This document shows, piece by piece, positions 1 to 8,879 of a stretch of DNA of 64,000 bases. Both the position numbers and the translations under genes were made by a program. Every line of letters starts with the position of its first letter. The first letter of the stretch is position 1. The DNA comes from Sporanaerobacter acetigenes DSM 13106. GTDB taxonomy: Bacteria > Bacillota > Clostridia > Tissierellales > Sporanaerobacteraceae. A model generated the notes under the pieces. The model ran no database searches. It saw nothing but the letters and a program-made list of their open reading frames with translations, and was not told the origin of the DNA. The stretch is from NCBI RefSeq assembly GCF_900130025.1, contig NZ_FQXR01000007.1, forward strand, positions 1-64,000, written 5' to 3'.

Positions 1-363
1 GAAGATGAGAACATTTCATCAAATAGGATACAAGGAAAAGAAAATAGTGCTGTAACTGTTAAAAAACCAGTATTTGAAACCTTTGACAACGAAACTAAAT
101 TTAGCTATAATGAATCTATCGAATTGGTGGGAGAAATTCCCGTAGAATTAACTGCAGAATTAGGGCGAACTACTAAAAAGATTGGTGAGATATTAGAGTA
201 TGGTCCAGGAACAATCATTGAATTGGACAAACTGGTGGGAGAACCCCTAAATGTATATGCAAATGGAAAATTCATAGCAAAAGGAGAAGTTGTTGTAATA
301 GATGATAATTTTGGTATCAGGATAACGGATGTTGTAAATCCATACAATAAAACTAATTATTAA
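1..363 (+). CDS. fliY: Flagellar motor switch protein FliY/FliN, C-terminal part (5' end outside window)
   Basis: The reading frame is open from the first base and ends with TAA at 361-363, so only the last 120 codons are present. The final ~75 residues, from about VGEIPVEL through IRITDVV, form a SpoA (FliN-type) domain that packs in the cytoplasmic C-ring of the flagellar motor switch. The acidic, low-complexity linker before it resembles FliY, which in Firmicutes carries CheC-like phosphatase domains upstream of the SpoA domain. Those domains would lie outside the window, so FliY rather than FliN is inferred from the cheY-fliO order that follows, as in B. subtilis. Confidence 0.85.
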   Translation, partial: EDENISSNRIQGKENSAVTVKKPVFETFDNETKFSYNESIELVGEIPVELTAELGRTTKKIGEILEYGPGTIIELDKLVGEPLNVYANGKFIAKGEVVVIDDNFGIRITDVVNPYNKTNY

Positions 364-392
364 TTAAAAATATAGTTAAGGAGGAATAAAAT

Positions 393-755
393 ATGGCTAA
401 TAGTATATTAATAGTTGATGATGCTTCATTTATGCGAATGATGATAAAAGACATATTGACTAAAAATGGTTTTGATGTAGTAGGTGAGGCTGAAAATGGT
501 GCAAGAGCTATTGAAAAATATAAGGAATTGAATCCTGATTTAGTTATTATGGATATAACTATGCCTGAAGTAGATGGAATACAAGCTGTAAAAGAAATCA
601 AGAAAATAGACTCAAGTGCTAAAATTGTCATGTGTTCTGCTATGGGACAACAAGCTATGGTTATAGAAGCAATTCAAGCTGGAGCAAAAGATTTTATTGT
701 TAAGCCATTCCAGGCAGATAGAGTTATAGAGGCAGTTAGGAAGGTACTGGGATAA
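393..755 (+). CDS. cheY: Chemotaxis response regulator CheY
   Basis: A single 120-residue receiver domain with no output domain. The acidic pair D9/D10, the phosphoacceptor D54 (in VIMDITMP), S82 and K104 (in VKPF) are all in their expected places. When phosphorylated by CheA it would bind the motor switch (FliM, FliY) and change flagellar rotation. A GGAGGA Shine-Dalgarno lies just upstream of the ATG. The gene sits between fliY and fliO, the order seen in Bacillus and many clostridia, and is part of a long operon without visible internal terminators. Confidence 0.97.
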   Translation: MANSILIVDDASFMRMMIKDILTKNGFDVVGEAENGARAIEKYKELNPDLVIMDITMPEVDGIQAVKEIKKIDSSAKIVMCSAMGQQAMVIEAIQAGAKDFIVKPFQADRVIEAVRKVLG

Positions 756-758
756 TAA

Positions 759-1283
759 ATGGGAAAAAAATTTTGGTCTATAAGTTTTGCTATTTGTATA
801 ATACCTGATCTAGTCTATGCTATTAGTGCTAAGGAGGGTCAAACTGGATATGCAGAAATGATTTTAAAGATAGTTTCATATATCTTGATTTTAGTATTTA
901 TAATATTGATTGCATTTTATGGAACAAAATTTGTGGCTAAAAAATCTCAGAGGATGTTTAAAAGTAAGTATGTACAAATAATAGATTCTGTTAATTTGGG
1001 TTTAAATAATAGAATTATATTAGCTAAAGTTTCTAACTTTATTTATGTAATAGCTATCAATAACAATCAAACTGTACTAATTGATAAAATATATGTAGAA
1101 GAGTTTCTTAAGAATCAAAATAAAGATACTTTTGATAAATATTTAAATGACTATATGACTAAAAATTCAAAAGAAATTAACAACTATGATTTACAAAAAA
1201 AAATAAAAGAATTTTTCAAAAAAGTAAATCATACTAATCTAAATACAGGTAAGGAAGACGAAAAAAATGAAGAGGACAATTAG
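759..1283 (+). CDS. fliO: Flagellar biosynthesis protein FliO (FliZ family)
   Basis: The protein has 174 residues: a hydrophobic N-terminal stretch (about 6-22), a second strong membrane segment (about 33-55, rich in I/L/F) and a basic cytoplasmic tail. This layout is typical of FliO, the poorly conserved assembly factor for the FliP ring of the flagellar export gate. The assignment rests mainly on size, membrane topology and position directly before fliP. The 3' end overlaps fliP by 17 bases, which suggests translational coupling. Sequence conservation in this family is weak, so a homology search would firm it up. Confidence 0.8.
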   Translation: MGKKFWSISFAICIIPDLVYAISAKEGQTGYAEMILKIVSYILILVFIILIAFYGTKFVAKKSQRMFKSKYVQIIDSVNLGLNNRIILAKVSNFIYVIAINNNQTVLIDKIYVEEFLKNQNKDTFDKYLNDYMTKNSKEINNYDLQKKIKEFFKKVNHTNLNTGKEDEKNEEDN

Positions 1284-2025
1284 TATTATAATATTTACAC
1301 TGATTTTAGTATTGACTTTTTCAAATCTAACTTATGCGCAGTCACAAATTCCGCTTTTTGGGAAGACAGTTAAAATTGAAGATTCAAAAAATCCAGAGAA
1401 CTATGTTACTTCAATACAAATACTTATATTATTGACAGTACTAACTCTTGCACCATCTATACTCATTATGATGACAAGTTTTACTAGAATAATAATAGTA
1501 TTGTCTTTCATAAGGAATGCTCTTGGACTTCAACAGACTCCTCCAAATCAAGTACTAATTGGACTAGCTCTTTTTTTAACGTTTTTTATTATGGCTCCTA
1601 TAGGTAGTCAGATTAATGATAATGCAATTCAACCTTTTCTTAAAGAAGAAATAAATCAAGAAGTAGCTTATAAAAGAGCTATGGAGCCTGTGAGAGAATT
1701 TATGTTTAAACAAACAAGAGATAAGGATTTAGCTTTATTTATGAATGTAGCTAAAATGGACAATGTAAAAGATTTAAAAGAAATACCAGATAGAGTTATA
1801 ATTCCAGCCTTTATCATAAGTGAATTGAAAACAGCATTTGAAATTGGTTTCGTAATCTATATACCTTTTTTAGTTATTGATATGGTTGTATCAAGTACGT
1901 TAATGTCAATGGGAATGATGATGTTGCCACCTGTAATAATTTCTCTACCATTTAAGATTTTGTTGTTTATATTAGTTGATGGTTGGAATTTAATTGCCAA
2001 ATCTCTAGTTTTAGGTTTTAAATAA
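1267..2025 (+). CDS. fliP: Flagellar export gate protein FliP
   Basis: 252 residues with a cleavable-looking N-terminal signal (about 1-24), then several membrane segments. The conserved FliP stretches LSFIRNALG and QTPPNQVL(I)GLALFLT are visible, as is the C-terminal MGMMMLPP motif. FliP forms the pentameric core of the inner-membrane type III export channel with FliQ and FliR. The ATG at 1267 lies inside fliO, so the two genes overlap. fliQ begins within 15 bases of the stop codon. Confidence 0.96.
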   Translation: MKRTISIIIFTLILVLTFSNLTYAQSQIPLFGKTVKIEDSKNPENYVTSIQILILLTVLTLAPSILIMMTSFTRIIIVLSFIRNALGLQQTPPNQVLIGLALFLTFFIMAPIGSQINDNAIQPFLKEEINQEVAYKRAMEPVREFMFKQTRDKDLALFMNVAKMDNVKDLKEIPDRVIIPAFIISELKTAFEIGFVIYIPFLVIDMVVSSTLMSMGMMMLPPVIISLPFKILLFILVDGWNLIAKSLVLGFK

Positions 2026-2039
2026 TTGAGGTGATCTAT

Positions 2040-2309
2040 GTGAATCAGGGAGATGTGCTAAAACTTGCTCAAGATGCAATTAGGACAATTTTGATTGTAA
2101 CTGCACCAATGCTGGGATTTAGCCTGATTGTTGGGTTGTTGGTAAGTATTTTGCAAGCAGTTACTCAAATTCAAGAAGCTACATTGGCATTTGTTCCAAA
2201 GATAATTGCTGTACTTTTATCACTGATTATATTTGGACCATGGATTTTAAGAGCAATAACTGAGTTTACTACAGAAGTATTTACGAATGTTAATTTATAT
2301 ATACAATGA
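2040..2309 (+). CDS. fliQ: Flagellar export gate protein FliQ
   Basis: 89 residues with two membrane helices and the FliQ-typical QAVTQIQEATLAFVPK segment between them. The start is placed at GTG 2040 because a GAGGTGAT Shine-Dalgarno occupies 2028-2035. The in-frame GTG at 2031 lies inside that Shine-Dalgarno and cannot be the start. 89 residues is the usual family length. FliQ wraps around the FliP/FliR assembly in the export gate. Confidence 0.95.
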   Translation: MNQGDVLKLAQDAIRTILIVTAPMLGFSLIVGLLVSILQAVTQIQEATLAFVPKIIAVLLSLIIFGPWILRAITEFTTEVFTNVNLYIQ

Positions 2310-2323
2310 AATAGGTGCTAAAT

Positions 2324-3106
2324 ATGGATTATATGATGAGTATCTTAATTGATAAATATCAGCTATTTTTACTAATATTTGTAAGAGTATCTGGAATATT
2401 TATTTTTTCACCTTTATTCAGTTCTCAAAATGTGCCCAATGTACTTAAAATTGGATTTTCTTTTATATTTTCATTGCTATTGACAACAACACTAAAAGTA
2501 GATTTTTTGAATCAAGTTGATACGAATTATGTGGTTCTTATAGTTAAAGAACTAATGGTAGGTATTATAATAGGCTTTATAAGCTATGCTTTTTTTAGTA
2601 CTTTTTATATTTTGGGACAAATAATAGATATGGAAATTGGGTTTGGTATGGTAAATGTAATTGATCCACAGAACAAAATACAAGTACCGGTAATGGGAAA
2701 TTTTTATTATATATTGTCTTTTTTAATTTTGCTTATTACCAATGGCCATCATGTCATTATTAAAGCTTTGGTGGATAGTTACAAATATATACCTATAGGT
2801 AAATTTTACATAAGTGAAGCTACTGCGTATCAATTAATAAGTATACTTGGCAAAACTTTTAGTTTAGGCTTTAGAATATCTGTCCCTATAGTTGTAACTA
2901 TGCTATTAATTGATATATTATTAGGAGTATTGTCAAGAACCATACCACAAATGAACGTTTTTGTAGTAGGTATGCCATTGAAAATTGTAGTAGGTTTGTT
3001 AATTATTGCTGTATCACTTCCAATTTTTAATAAATTTACAGGAAATGTATTTGATAAAATGATAAAGGAAATTTATGTGTTTTTCAAGTCCTTCGTTAAA
3101 GGATGA
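2324..3106 (+). CDS. fliR: Flagellar export gate protein FliR
   Basis: 260 residues, largely hydrophobic with about six membrane segments, and the FliR/YscT-type motifs GxMIDxQ-like (GFGMVNVIDPQ) and GMPLK near the C-terminus. The start is set at ATG 2324, six bases after the AGGTG Shine-Dalgarno. The upstream in-frame GTG at 2315 is part of that ribosome binding site. FliR completes the FliPQR core of the export gate. Genes are packed head to tail with 14 bases after fliQ and 5 before flhB. Confidence 0.95.
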   Translation: MDYMMSILIDKYQLFLLIFVRVSGIFIFSPLFSSQNVPNVLKIGFSFIFSLLLTTTLKVDFLNQVDTNYVVLIVKELMVGIIIGFISYAFFSTFYILGQIIDMEIGFGMVNVIDPQNKIQVPVMGNFYYILSFLILLITNGHHVIIKALVDSYKYIPIGKFYISEATAYQLISILGKTFSLGFRISVPIVVTMLLIDILLGVLSRTIPQMNVFVVGMPLKIVVGLLIIAVSLPIFNKFTGNVFDKMIKEIYVFFKSFVKG

Positions 3107-3111
3107 TATAA

Positions 3112-4200
3112 ATGAAATATAATATACAATTGCAATTGTTTGCAGATGCAGAAAAAACTGAAAAGGCAACACCCAAAAAGCGTAAAGACGCTAGGGAAGA
3201 GGGACAAATTCTTCAGAGCAGAGAAATTTCATCTGCATTTATTCTATTGTTATCATTTTTAGGTATAAAAATTTTTGGAAAATATATGTTTGAAAACTTG
3301 ATGAAATTCATGTCATATACTTTTTCTTTAATTGAGAATCTTGATGGTTTGTTTGTAATGGATAATATGAGAGTTAATTTTTTATCTATAATAGCTATTT
3401 TTTTGAAGGTTACAGCTCCTGTAGTATTAGTAGCTTTTGCTGCTGGACTTATGGCAAATTATATGCAAATTGGATTTTTATTTACGACAAAGCCATTAAA
3501 GCCAAAGCTAAATAGGATAAATCCCATAGAGGGTTTCAAGAGAATATTTTCTAAAAGAGCCCTTATGGAGCTATTAAAATCTTCGCTAAAAATATTGATT
3601 ATTGGCTATGCTACTTACGGATTTTTTAAAAAGAAGATTAATACAATATTAAATTTAGGAAATATGGAAATTGAAGATATGCTAGTCAATTTTTCAAAAT
3701 TATCCTTTGAATTTGGTATGAGAATAGTTGGTGTACTATTTTTCTTAGCTGTTCTAGATTATTTTTATCAATGGAGAGAGTATGAGAAAAATTTAATGAT
3801 GACAAAACAAGAATTAAAAGAGGAATATAAACAGACAGAAGGCGATCCAATTGTAAAGTCAAAGATTAGGGAAATACAGAGAAAGATGGCATTTTCCAGG
3901 ATGATGCAAGATGTACCTAAAGCTGATGTAATCATTACAAATCCAACTCATATAGCTGTTGCATTAAAATATGATAAAGATCTATATATTGCCCCTTTTA
4001 TAGTGGCAAAAGGTGTGGATTTAATTGCTGAAAATATTAAGAAGGTAGCTGGTGAAAATAGTATTCCAATTGTAGAAAACAAACCTCTAGCTAGGACAAT
4101 TTATGAGACTGTAGAAATTGGAGATATGATACCTGAAAATTTGTATGAAGCGGTAGCAGAAGTATTGGCATATGTATATAGCATGAAAGATGAGATTTAG
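3112..4200 (+). CDS. flhB: Flagellar export switch protein FlhB
   Basis: 362 residues: a basic N-terminus with the family motif EKATPKKRKDAREEGQ (about 17-32), four membrane segments, and a cytoplasmic autoprotease domain. The self-cleavage motif NPTH is at about 277-280, where cleavage between N and P switches export from hook/rod to filament substrates. The N-terminus is about ten residues longer than usual before the conserved motif. The 3' end runs to just before flhA. Confidence 0.97.
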   Translation: MKYNIQLQLFADAEKTEKATPKKRKDAREEGQILQSREISSAFILLLSFLGIKIFGKYMFENLMKFMSYTFSLIENLDGLFVMDNMRVNFLSIIAIFLKVTAPVVLVAFAAGLMANYMQIGFLFTTKPLKPKLNRINPIEGFKRIFSKRALMELLKSSLKILIIGYATYGFFKKKINTILNLGNMEIEDMLVNFSKLSFEFGMRIVGVLFFLAVLDYFYQWREYEKNLMMTKQELKEEYKQTEGDPIVKSKIREIQRKMAFSRMMQDVPKADVIITNPTHIAVALKYDKDLYIAPFIVAKGVDLIAENIKKVAGENSIPIVENKPLARTIYETVEIGDMIPENLYEAVAEVLAYVYSMKDEI

Positions 4201-4213
4201 GGGGATATTGAAT

Positions 4214-6238
4214 ATGAAATTTGGTGATTTAATTGTAGCCATTGCAGTTATAGCAATAATAATTATAATTATTGTGCCCGTGCCTAAATGGACTTTGGAT
4301 ATACTCTTGACTTTAAATATTTCATTAGCATTATTGATATTGTTGTTATCCATGTATACTGAAGATGTGTTAGAAATATCTATTTTTCCATCATTGTTAC
4401 TACTTTCTACAGTTTATAGACTGGCCCTAAATATTTCAACTACACGAAGTATTTTAAAAGATGGAGATGCAGGTAAAGTAATTGAGACTTTCGGAAATTT
4501 TGTTATACAGGGAAATGTAGCTGTAGGATTTATAGTTTTTTTGATAATTATGATAGTTCAATTTGTAGTTATAACAAAGGGAGCAGAAAGAGTGGCCGAA
4601 GTTGCTGCAAGGTTTACATTAGATGCTATGCCTGGTAAACAGATGGCAATAGATGCAGATTTGAATTCTGGGCTTATTACAGAAGAACAGGCAAGGAAAA
4701 GAAGAAAAGAAGTGCAACAATATGCAGATTTTTATGGTGCTATGGATGGCGCTACAAAATTTGTAAAAGGGGATGCAATTGCGGGTATTATTATTACTTT
4801 TATAAATATTGGAGCAGGTCTTGTTATAGGCATGGTTTCTAAAGATTTGTCATTCAAAGAAGCACTAAATAAATATACTCTTCTTACAGTAGGTGATGGT
4901 CTTGTCAGTCAAATTCCCGCACTGCTCATTTCAACAGCAACAGGTTTAGTGGTCACAAGAGCAGCTTCTGAATCTAATTTAGGACGAGATTTAATAGATC
5001 AACTTTTTGGAAACAATTCAAAAATAATGTTTGTCATATCAGGAGTTCTTATGTTTTTAGGAATATTTACACCTCTTAGAACTCCATACATTGTAATGGG
5101 CCTTTTGTTTGCTTTTTTAGGATATTCAATGAAAAAGAAAGTAAAAGAAGAATCAGAAGAGCCTCCTGTAGAAGAATCAGAATCAGAAGAATTGAGAAAG
5201 CCAGAAAATGTTATGTCATTGTTAAAAATTGATGATATAGAATTGGAATTTGGTTATGGTCTTATACCTCTAGCAGATGTAAATCAAGGAGGGGATTTAT
5301 TAGATAGGATAGTCATGATTAGAAGGCAAATAGCGATGGAATTGGGTCTTGTAGTACCTATAGTGCGATTAAGAGATAATATTCAGTTAAATCCAAATGA
5401 ATATATAGTTAAAATAAAAGGTGTTGATGTAGCACAAGGAGAAGTATTATTTGATCATTATTTAGCCATGAATCCTGGAACTGCAGAAGGTGAATTAGAG
5501 GGCATTGACACCGTAGAACCTGCATTTGGATTGCCTGCTAAATGGGTAACAGATAAAGAAAGAGAAAAAGCAGAAGTTTTAGGATATACTGTAGTTGATC
5601 CACCATCTGTTATAGCCACACATTTAACTGAAATCATTAAAGAAAGAGCCTTTGAATTGATAGGAAGACAAGATGTCAAAATGCTTATTGATAATGTGAG
5701 AGAAGAGTATCCAGCAGTAATAGATGAAGTTGTGCCAAAACTACTATCTTTAGGAGAAATTCAAAAGGTATTATCAAATTTACTTAAAGAACAAATAAGT
5801 ATTAGAGACATGGTGACTATATTAGAGACATTGGCAGATTATGCTACAATTACAAAAGATACAGATTTATTGACTGAGTATGTGAGACAGAGATTATCTG
5901 GGTATATAACAAATAAATATGTAGATAACAGTGAGTTGAAAGTAGTTACTCTAGATAGTGAAGTAGAAGAACTTATTATGAAATCAATTAATCAAACTGA
6001 AACAGGTTCTTATTTATCTATAGAACCCAATACAGCTCAGACAATAATAAATAGCACATTAAAATCCGTTCAGAGACTTACATCTATTGGGGAACAACCT
6101 ATTATTTTAACAGCTCCTATAGTGCGTTTATACTATAAAAGATTAACTGAACAGGTTACAAGGGATTTAATTGTACTATCATATAATGAAATTGAGCCCT
6201 CTATTGAAGTTCAATCTGTAGGGATGGTGAGTCTATAA
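4214..6238 (+). CDS. flhA: Flagellar export apparatus protein FlhA
   Basis: 674 residues: an N-terminal membrane half with about eight helices, including the conserved FHIPEP-region equivalent (LDAMPGKQMAIDADLN), and a C-terminal cytoplasmic half that docks export chaperones. Start ATG 4214 follows a GGGGG Shine-Dalgarno at 4200-4204. An in-frame ATG at 4190 lies inside flhB and lacks its own ribosome binding site. The stop overlaps the flhF start by one base (TAATG), a sign of coupled translation. Confidence 0.96.
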   Translation: MKFGDLIVAIAVIAIIIIIIVPVPKWTLDILLTLNISLALLILLLSMYTEDVLEISIFPSLLLLSTVYRLALNISTTRSILKDGDAGKVIETFGNFVIQGNVAVGFIVFLIIMIVQFVVITKGAERVAEVAARFTLDAMPGKQMAIDADLNSGLITEEQARKRRKEVQQYADFYGAMDGATKFVKGDAIAGIIITFINIGAGLVIGMVSKDLSFKEALNKYTLLTVGDGLVSQIPALLISTATGLVVTRAASESNLGRDLIDQLFGNNSKIMFVISGVLMFLGIFTPLRTPYIVMGLLFAFLGYSMKKKVKEESEEPPVEESESEELRKPENVMSLLKIDDIELEFGYGLIPLADVNQGGDLLDRIVMIRRQIAMELGLVVPIVRLRDNIQLNPNEYIVKIKGVDVAQGEVLFDHYLAMNPGTAEGELEGIDTVEPAFGLPAKWVTDKEREKAEVLGYTVVDPPSVIATHLTEIIKERAFELIGRQDVKMLIDNVREEYPAVIDEVVPKLLSLGEIQKVLSNLLKEQISIRDMVTILETLADYATITKDTDLLTEYVRQRLSGYITNKYVDNSELKVVTLDSEVEELIMKSINQTETGSYLSIEPNTAQTIINSTLKSVQRLTSIGEQPIILTAPIVRLYYKRLTEQVTRDLIVLSYNEIEPSIEVQSVGMVSL

Positions 6239-7311
6239 TGAAAGTGAGAAAATATATAGGGGCAAATACTCAAGAAGCCATGAGTAAACTAAAGAAAGAA
6301 CTTGGTTCAGAAGCTGTAATTTTAAATACAAGAACTATAAGGCAAAAAGGTATCCTTGGTTTTTTTAAGAAACCTTTAGTTGAAGTTATTGCAGCTATTG
6401 ATGAAAAAGAAAATAAATCTAGGCAAAATGAAAATGAAATTTTTTTGAATGAGGTAAATTCAGAAATAAAAAAATTAAGAACCTTAGTTGAGAGAGTAGC
6501 AATAAATGAAAATTTTGATGAAAAGGAAATTGATGAAAATTTAATTAGATATAGAGATGAGCTTATAAAAAATGGAGTTGATTATAATATAGCTACAACT
6601 ATATTATATAAAATAGGAGAACAAGTAAATTTTAATGAAAAAAGTGAAGAAGAAATCAAAAAAATCGTTTCTTATAATATAATGGAATACCTAGGCAAAC
6701 CAGAACCAATTGATATAATAGATATACCTAAAGTTATTTTTTTTATAGGACCAACAGGAGTAGGAAAAACTACGACTCTTGCAAAAATTGCAGCTCAGCT
6801 AGTTATTGATGGGAATCATAATATAGGTTTAATAACTGCTGATACTTATAGAATAGCAGCAGTTGAACAGTTGAGAACTTACAGTGAAATATTAAAGCTT
6901 CCACTAAAAATAATTTATAAACCTGAAGAAATATATAAAGCTATGGCTGAATTAAAAGATAATGATATTATACTTGTAGATACAGCAGGGAGAAGTCATA
7001 AAGACATAGTTCAGAAAAATGAAACTCAAGAATTAATAAATTCTGTAAAAAACAAGGAAGTTTTTTTAGTACTCAGCATGGCTACTGATTACTTTACTTT
7101 AAAGTCCATAATTAATCAATATGGTTATATAGAAAATTATAAAATAATATTTACAAAATTAGATGAAGCTGAAACATATGGGAATATTTTGAATGTCAAA
7201 TTTCAAACAAACAATTCTCTTTCTTATTTTGCTATGGGACAAAACGTTCCGGATGACATTAAGATTGCCAATATTGAAGAAGTTGCTTATAAATTGATTG
7301 GAGAGAACTAA
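6238..7311 (+). CDS. flhF: Flagellar placement SRP-type GTPase FlhF
   Basis: 357 residues with an N-terminal B domain (MKVRKYIGANTQEAM...), a helical N domain and a C-terminal SRP-type G domain. The P-loop GPTGVGKTT begins near residue 171, followed by DTYRIAAVEQL and DTAGRS, the hallmarks of Ffh/FtsY/FlhF GTPases. FlhF fixes the position and number of flagella together with FlhG. The start codon overlaps the flhA stop, and flhG begins two bases after its own stop. Confidence 0.96.
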   Translation: MKVRKYIGANTQEAMSKLKKELGSEAVILNTRTIRQKGILGFFKKPLVEVIAAIDEKENKSRQNENEIFLNEVNSEIKKLRTLVERVAINENFDEKEIDENLIRYRDELIKNGVDYNIATTILYKIGEQVNFNEKSEEEIKKIVSYNIMEYLGKPEPIDIIDIPKVIFFIGPTGVGKTTTLAKIAAQLVIDGNHNIGLITADTYRIAAVEQLRTYSEILKLPLKIIYKPEEIYKAMAELKDNDIILVDTAGRSHKDIVQKNETQELINSVKNKEVFLVLSMATDYFTLKSIINQYGYIENYKIIFTKLDEAETYGNILNVKFQTNNSLSYFAMGQNVPDDIKIANIEEVAYKLIGEN

Positions 7312-7312
7312 T

Positions 7313-8203
7313 ATGGCAGATCAAGCAGAAAAATTAAGAAAAATAATGGATAAAATCACACAGGAAAAACAAGATATTTCTACTAAAACATCTAAAGCTA
7401 AAATAATTTCTGTAACCAGCGGCAAAGGTGGAGTTGGTAAAACTAACTTTACAATTAATTTAGCCATATCTTTAAAACAATTGGGATACGAAGTAGTTGT
7501 AGTAGACGCTGATATTGGACTGGCAAATGTAGATATAATTGCTGGTACTATTACAAAACATACGATTTCTGATTTGTTTACTGAAAATAAAAGTATTTTT
7601 GAAATAATGACAGAAGGACCAAAAGGTATTAAAATAATATCAGGAGGTTCAGGTATAAAAGAATTATCTTCATTTAATGAAGATAATTTGAATAGATTTA
7701 TAGTTGAAATAGAAAAACTTGAATATTACTCTGATTTTATAATTATTGATACAGGAGCAGGAATAAATAATAATGTTATGAAGTTTTTAATGGCTTCTGA
7801 TGAAGTTGTACTTGTAATAACCCCAGATCCTACTTCATTAACTGATGGATATGCTCTACTGAAAGCATTGACTATGTATAATTATAAGAATAAAGTAAAA
7901 ATTGTGGTAAATATGTCAGAAAACAAGAAAGAAGCTGATGAAGTTTTTAATAAGTTAAACACTGTATCTAACAAATTTTTACAAACAAGTGTTGATTTTT
8001 TAGGCTTCATCAATAGTAGCAGTATAGTCTCTAATGCTGTAAGAAATCAAAGACCGTTTGTTTTATCGAATCCAAATAGTTCTGTATCAAAAAAAATAAA
8101 TATTATTGCTTTAAAATTCGCAAATCAAGAAGAAGTAGAAATTAAAAAAGACAAGAGCTTTTCTCAAAAGTTGAAAGAACTTTTTTTAAGAAAGGATGGC
8201 TGA
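7313..8203 (+). CDS. flhG: Flagellar number regulator FlhG, MinD-like ATPase
   Basis: 296 residues of a MinD/ParA ATPase. The deviant Walker A motif GKGGVGKT is at 37-44, with DADIGLANVD and IIDTGAG following. The leading ~20-residue polar segment matches the FlhF-activating N-terminus of FlhG (YlxH). ATG 7313 was chosen because a GGAGAG Shine-Dalgarno sits seven bases upstream; the in-frame TTG at 7298 is inside flhF. FlhG stimulates FlhF GTPase activity and limits flagellar number. Confidence 0.95.
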   Translation: MADQAEKLRKIMDKITQEKQDISTKTSKAKIISVTSGKGGVGKTNFTINLAISLKQLGYEVVVVDADIGLANVDIIAGTITKHTISDLFTENKSIFEIMTEGPKGIKIISGGSGIKELSSFNEDNLNRFIVEIEKLEYYSDFIIIDTGAGINNNVMKFLMASDEVVLVITPDPTSLTDGYALLKALTMYNYKNKVKIVVNMSENKKEADEVFNKLNTVSNKFLQTSVDFLGFINSSSIVSNAVRNQRPFVLSNPNSSVSKKINIIALKFANQEEVEIKKDKSFSQKLKELFLRKDG

Positions 8204-8204
8204 A

Positions 8205-8870
8205 ATGAGTTTAGATAAAGAAGAATTAAATATTGGAGAAAGAATTGAAATAATTAAACAAAGCCAAAAAAAAGCTCAAGTTTATCCGAGTCAGATACTA
8301 GATATTATTAATGATGATATATATATAATTAGTGGGCCAATACATAAAAATACCATTGTTCCTCTACACATAGGAGATATAATAAAAATCGTCTATATAA
8401 AGGAAAATAAAGGGAGGTACATGTTTAAAGCTGAAATATTGAGTAGAGAAGATAAATTGATATATAAATTAAAAATCAAGAAGATAAGTGAAGTTTATAG
8501 GCTACAGCAAAGACAGTATTATCGTTTCAATATTAATATACCTGTTACAAAATATTACAACTTGAAAGTGGGTTCTGAAACAAGAACTATTGAAGAAAAA
8601 TGTATTTCAAAAGATTTAAGTGGAAATGGTATAAGAATTATGTGTAATTTTAATCATTCTGTAGGGGATGAAATAAAATGTTTACTTAAAATAAATGATA
8701 TGATTATTTCAACTTCTGGTGAAATTGTAAGGGTGAAAAAAATTGATAATTTAAATTATATGTATGAAGTAGGAATTAATTTTATTAACATAAAAAAAGA
8801 AGATAGGGAAACTATTGTCAGGTTTATTTTTAGGGAAGAAAGAAAACTTATAGAAAAGGGAATGATTTAA
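8205..8870 (+). CDS. PilZ-domain c-di-GMP receptor, YcgR-like flagellar brake
   Basis: 221 residues: an N-terminal YcgR-type (PilZN) domain, then a PilZ domain. The c-di-GMP binding signature is visible as the basic QRQYYR stretch near residue 101, followed by DLSGNGIRI. Proteins of this type slow or clutch the motor when c-di-GMP is high; position in the fla/che operon supports that role. ATG 8205 is preferred over 8196, since the AAGAAAGG Shine-Dalgarno directly abuts 8196 and is nine bases from 8205. Confidence 0.88.
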   Translation: MSLDKEELNIGERIEIIKQSQKKAQVYPSQILDIINDDIYIISGPIHKNTIVPLHIGDIIKIVYIKENKGRYMFKAEILSREDKLIYKLKIKKISEVYRLQQRQYYRFNINIPVTKYYNLKVGSETRTIEEKCISKDLSGNGIRIMCNFNHSVGDEIKCLLKINDMIISTSGEIVRVKKIDNLNYMYEVGINFINIKKEDRETIVRFIFREERKLIEKGMI

Positions 8871-8879
8871 ATAATTAAA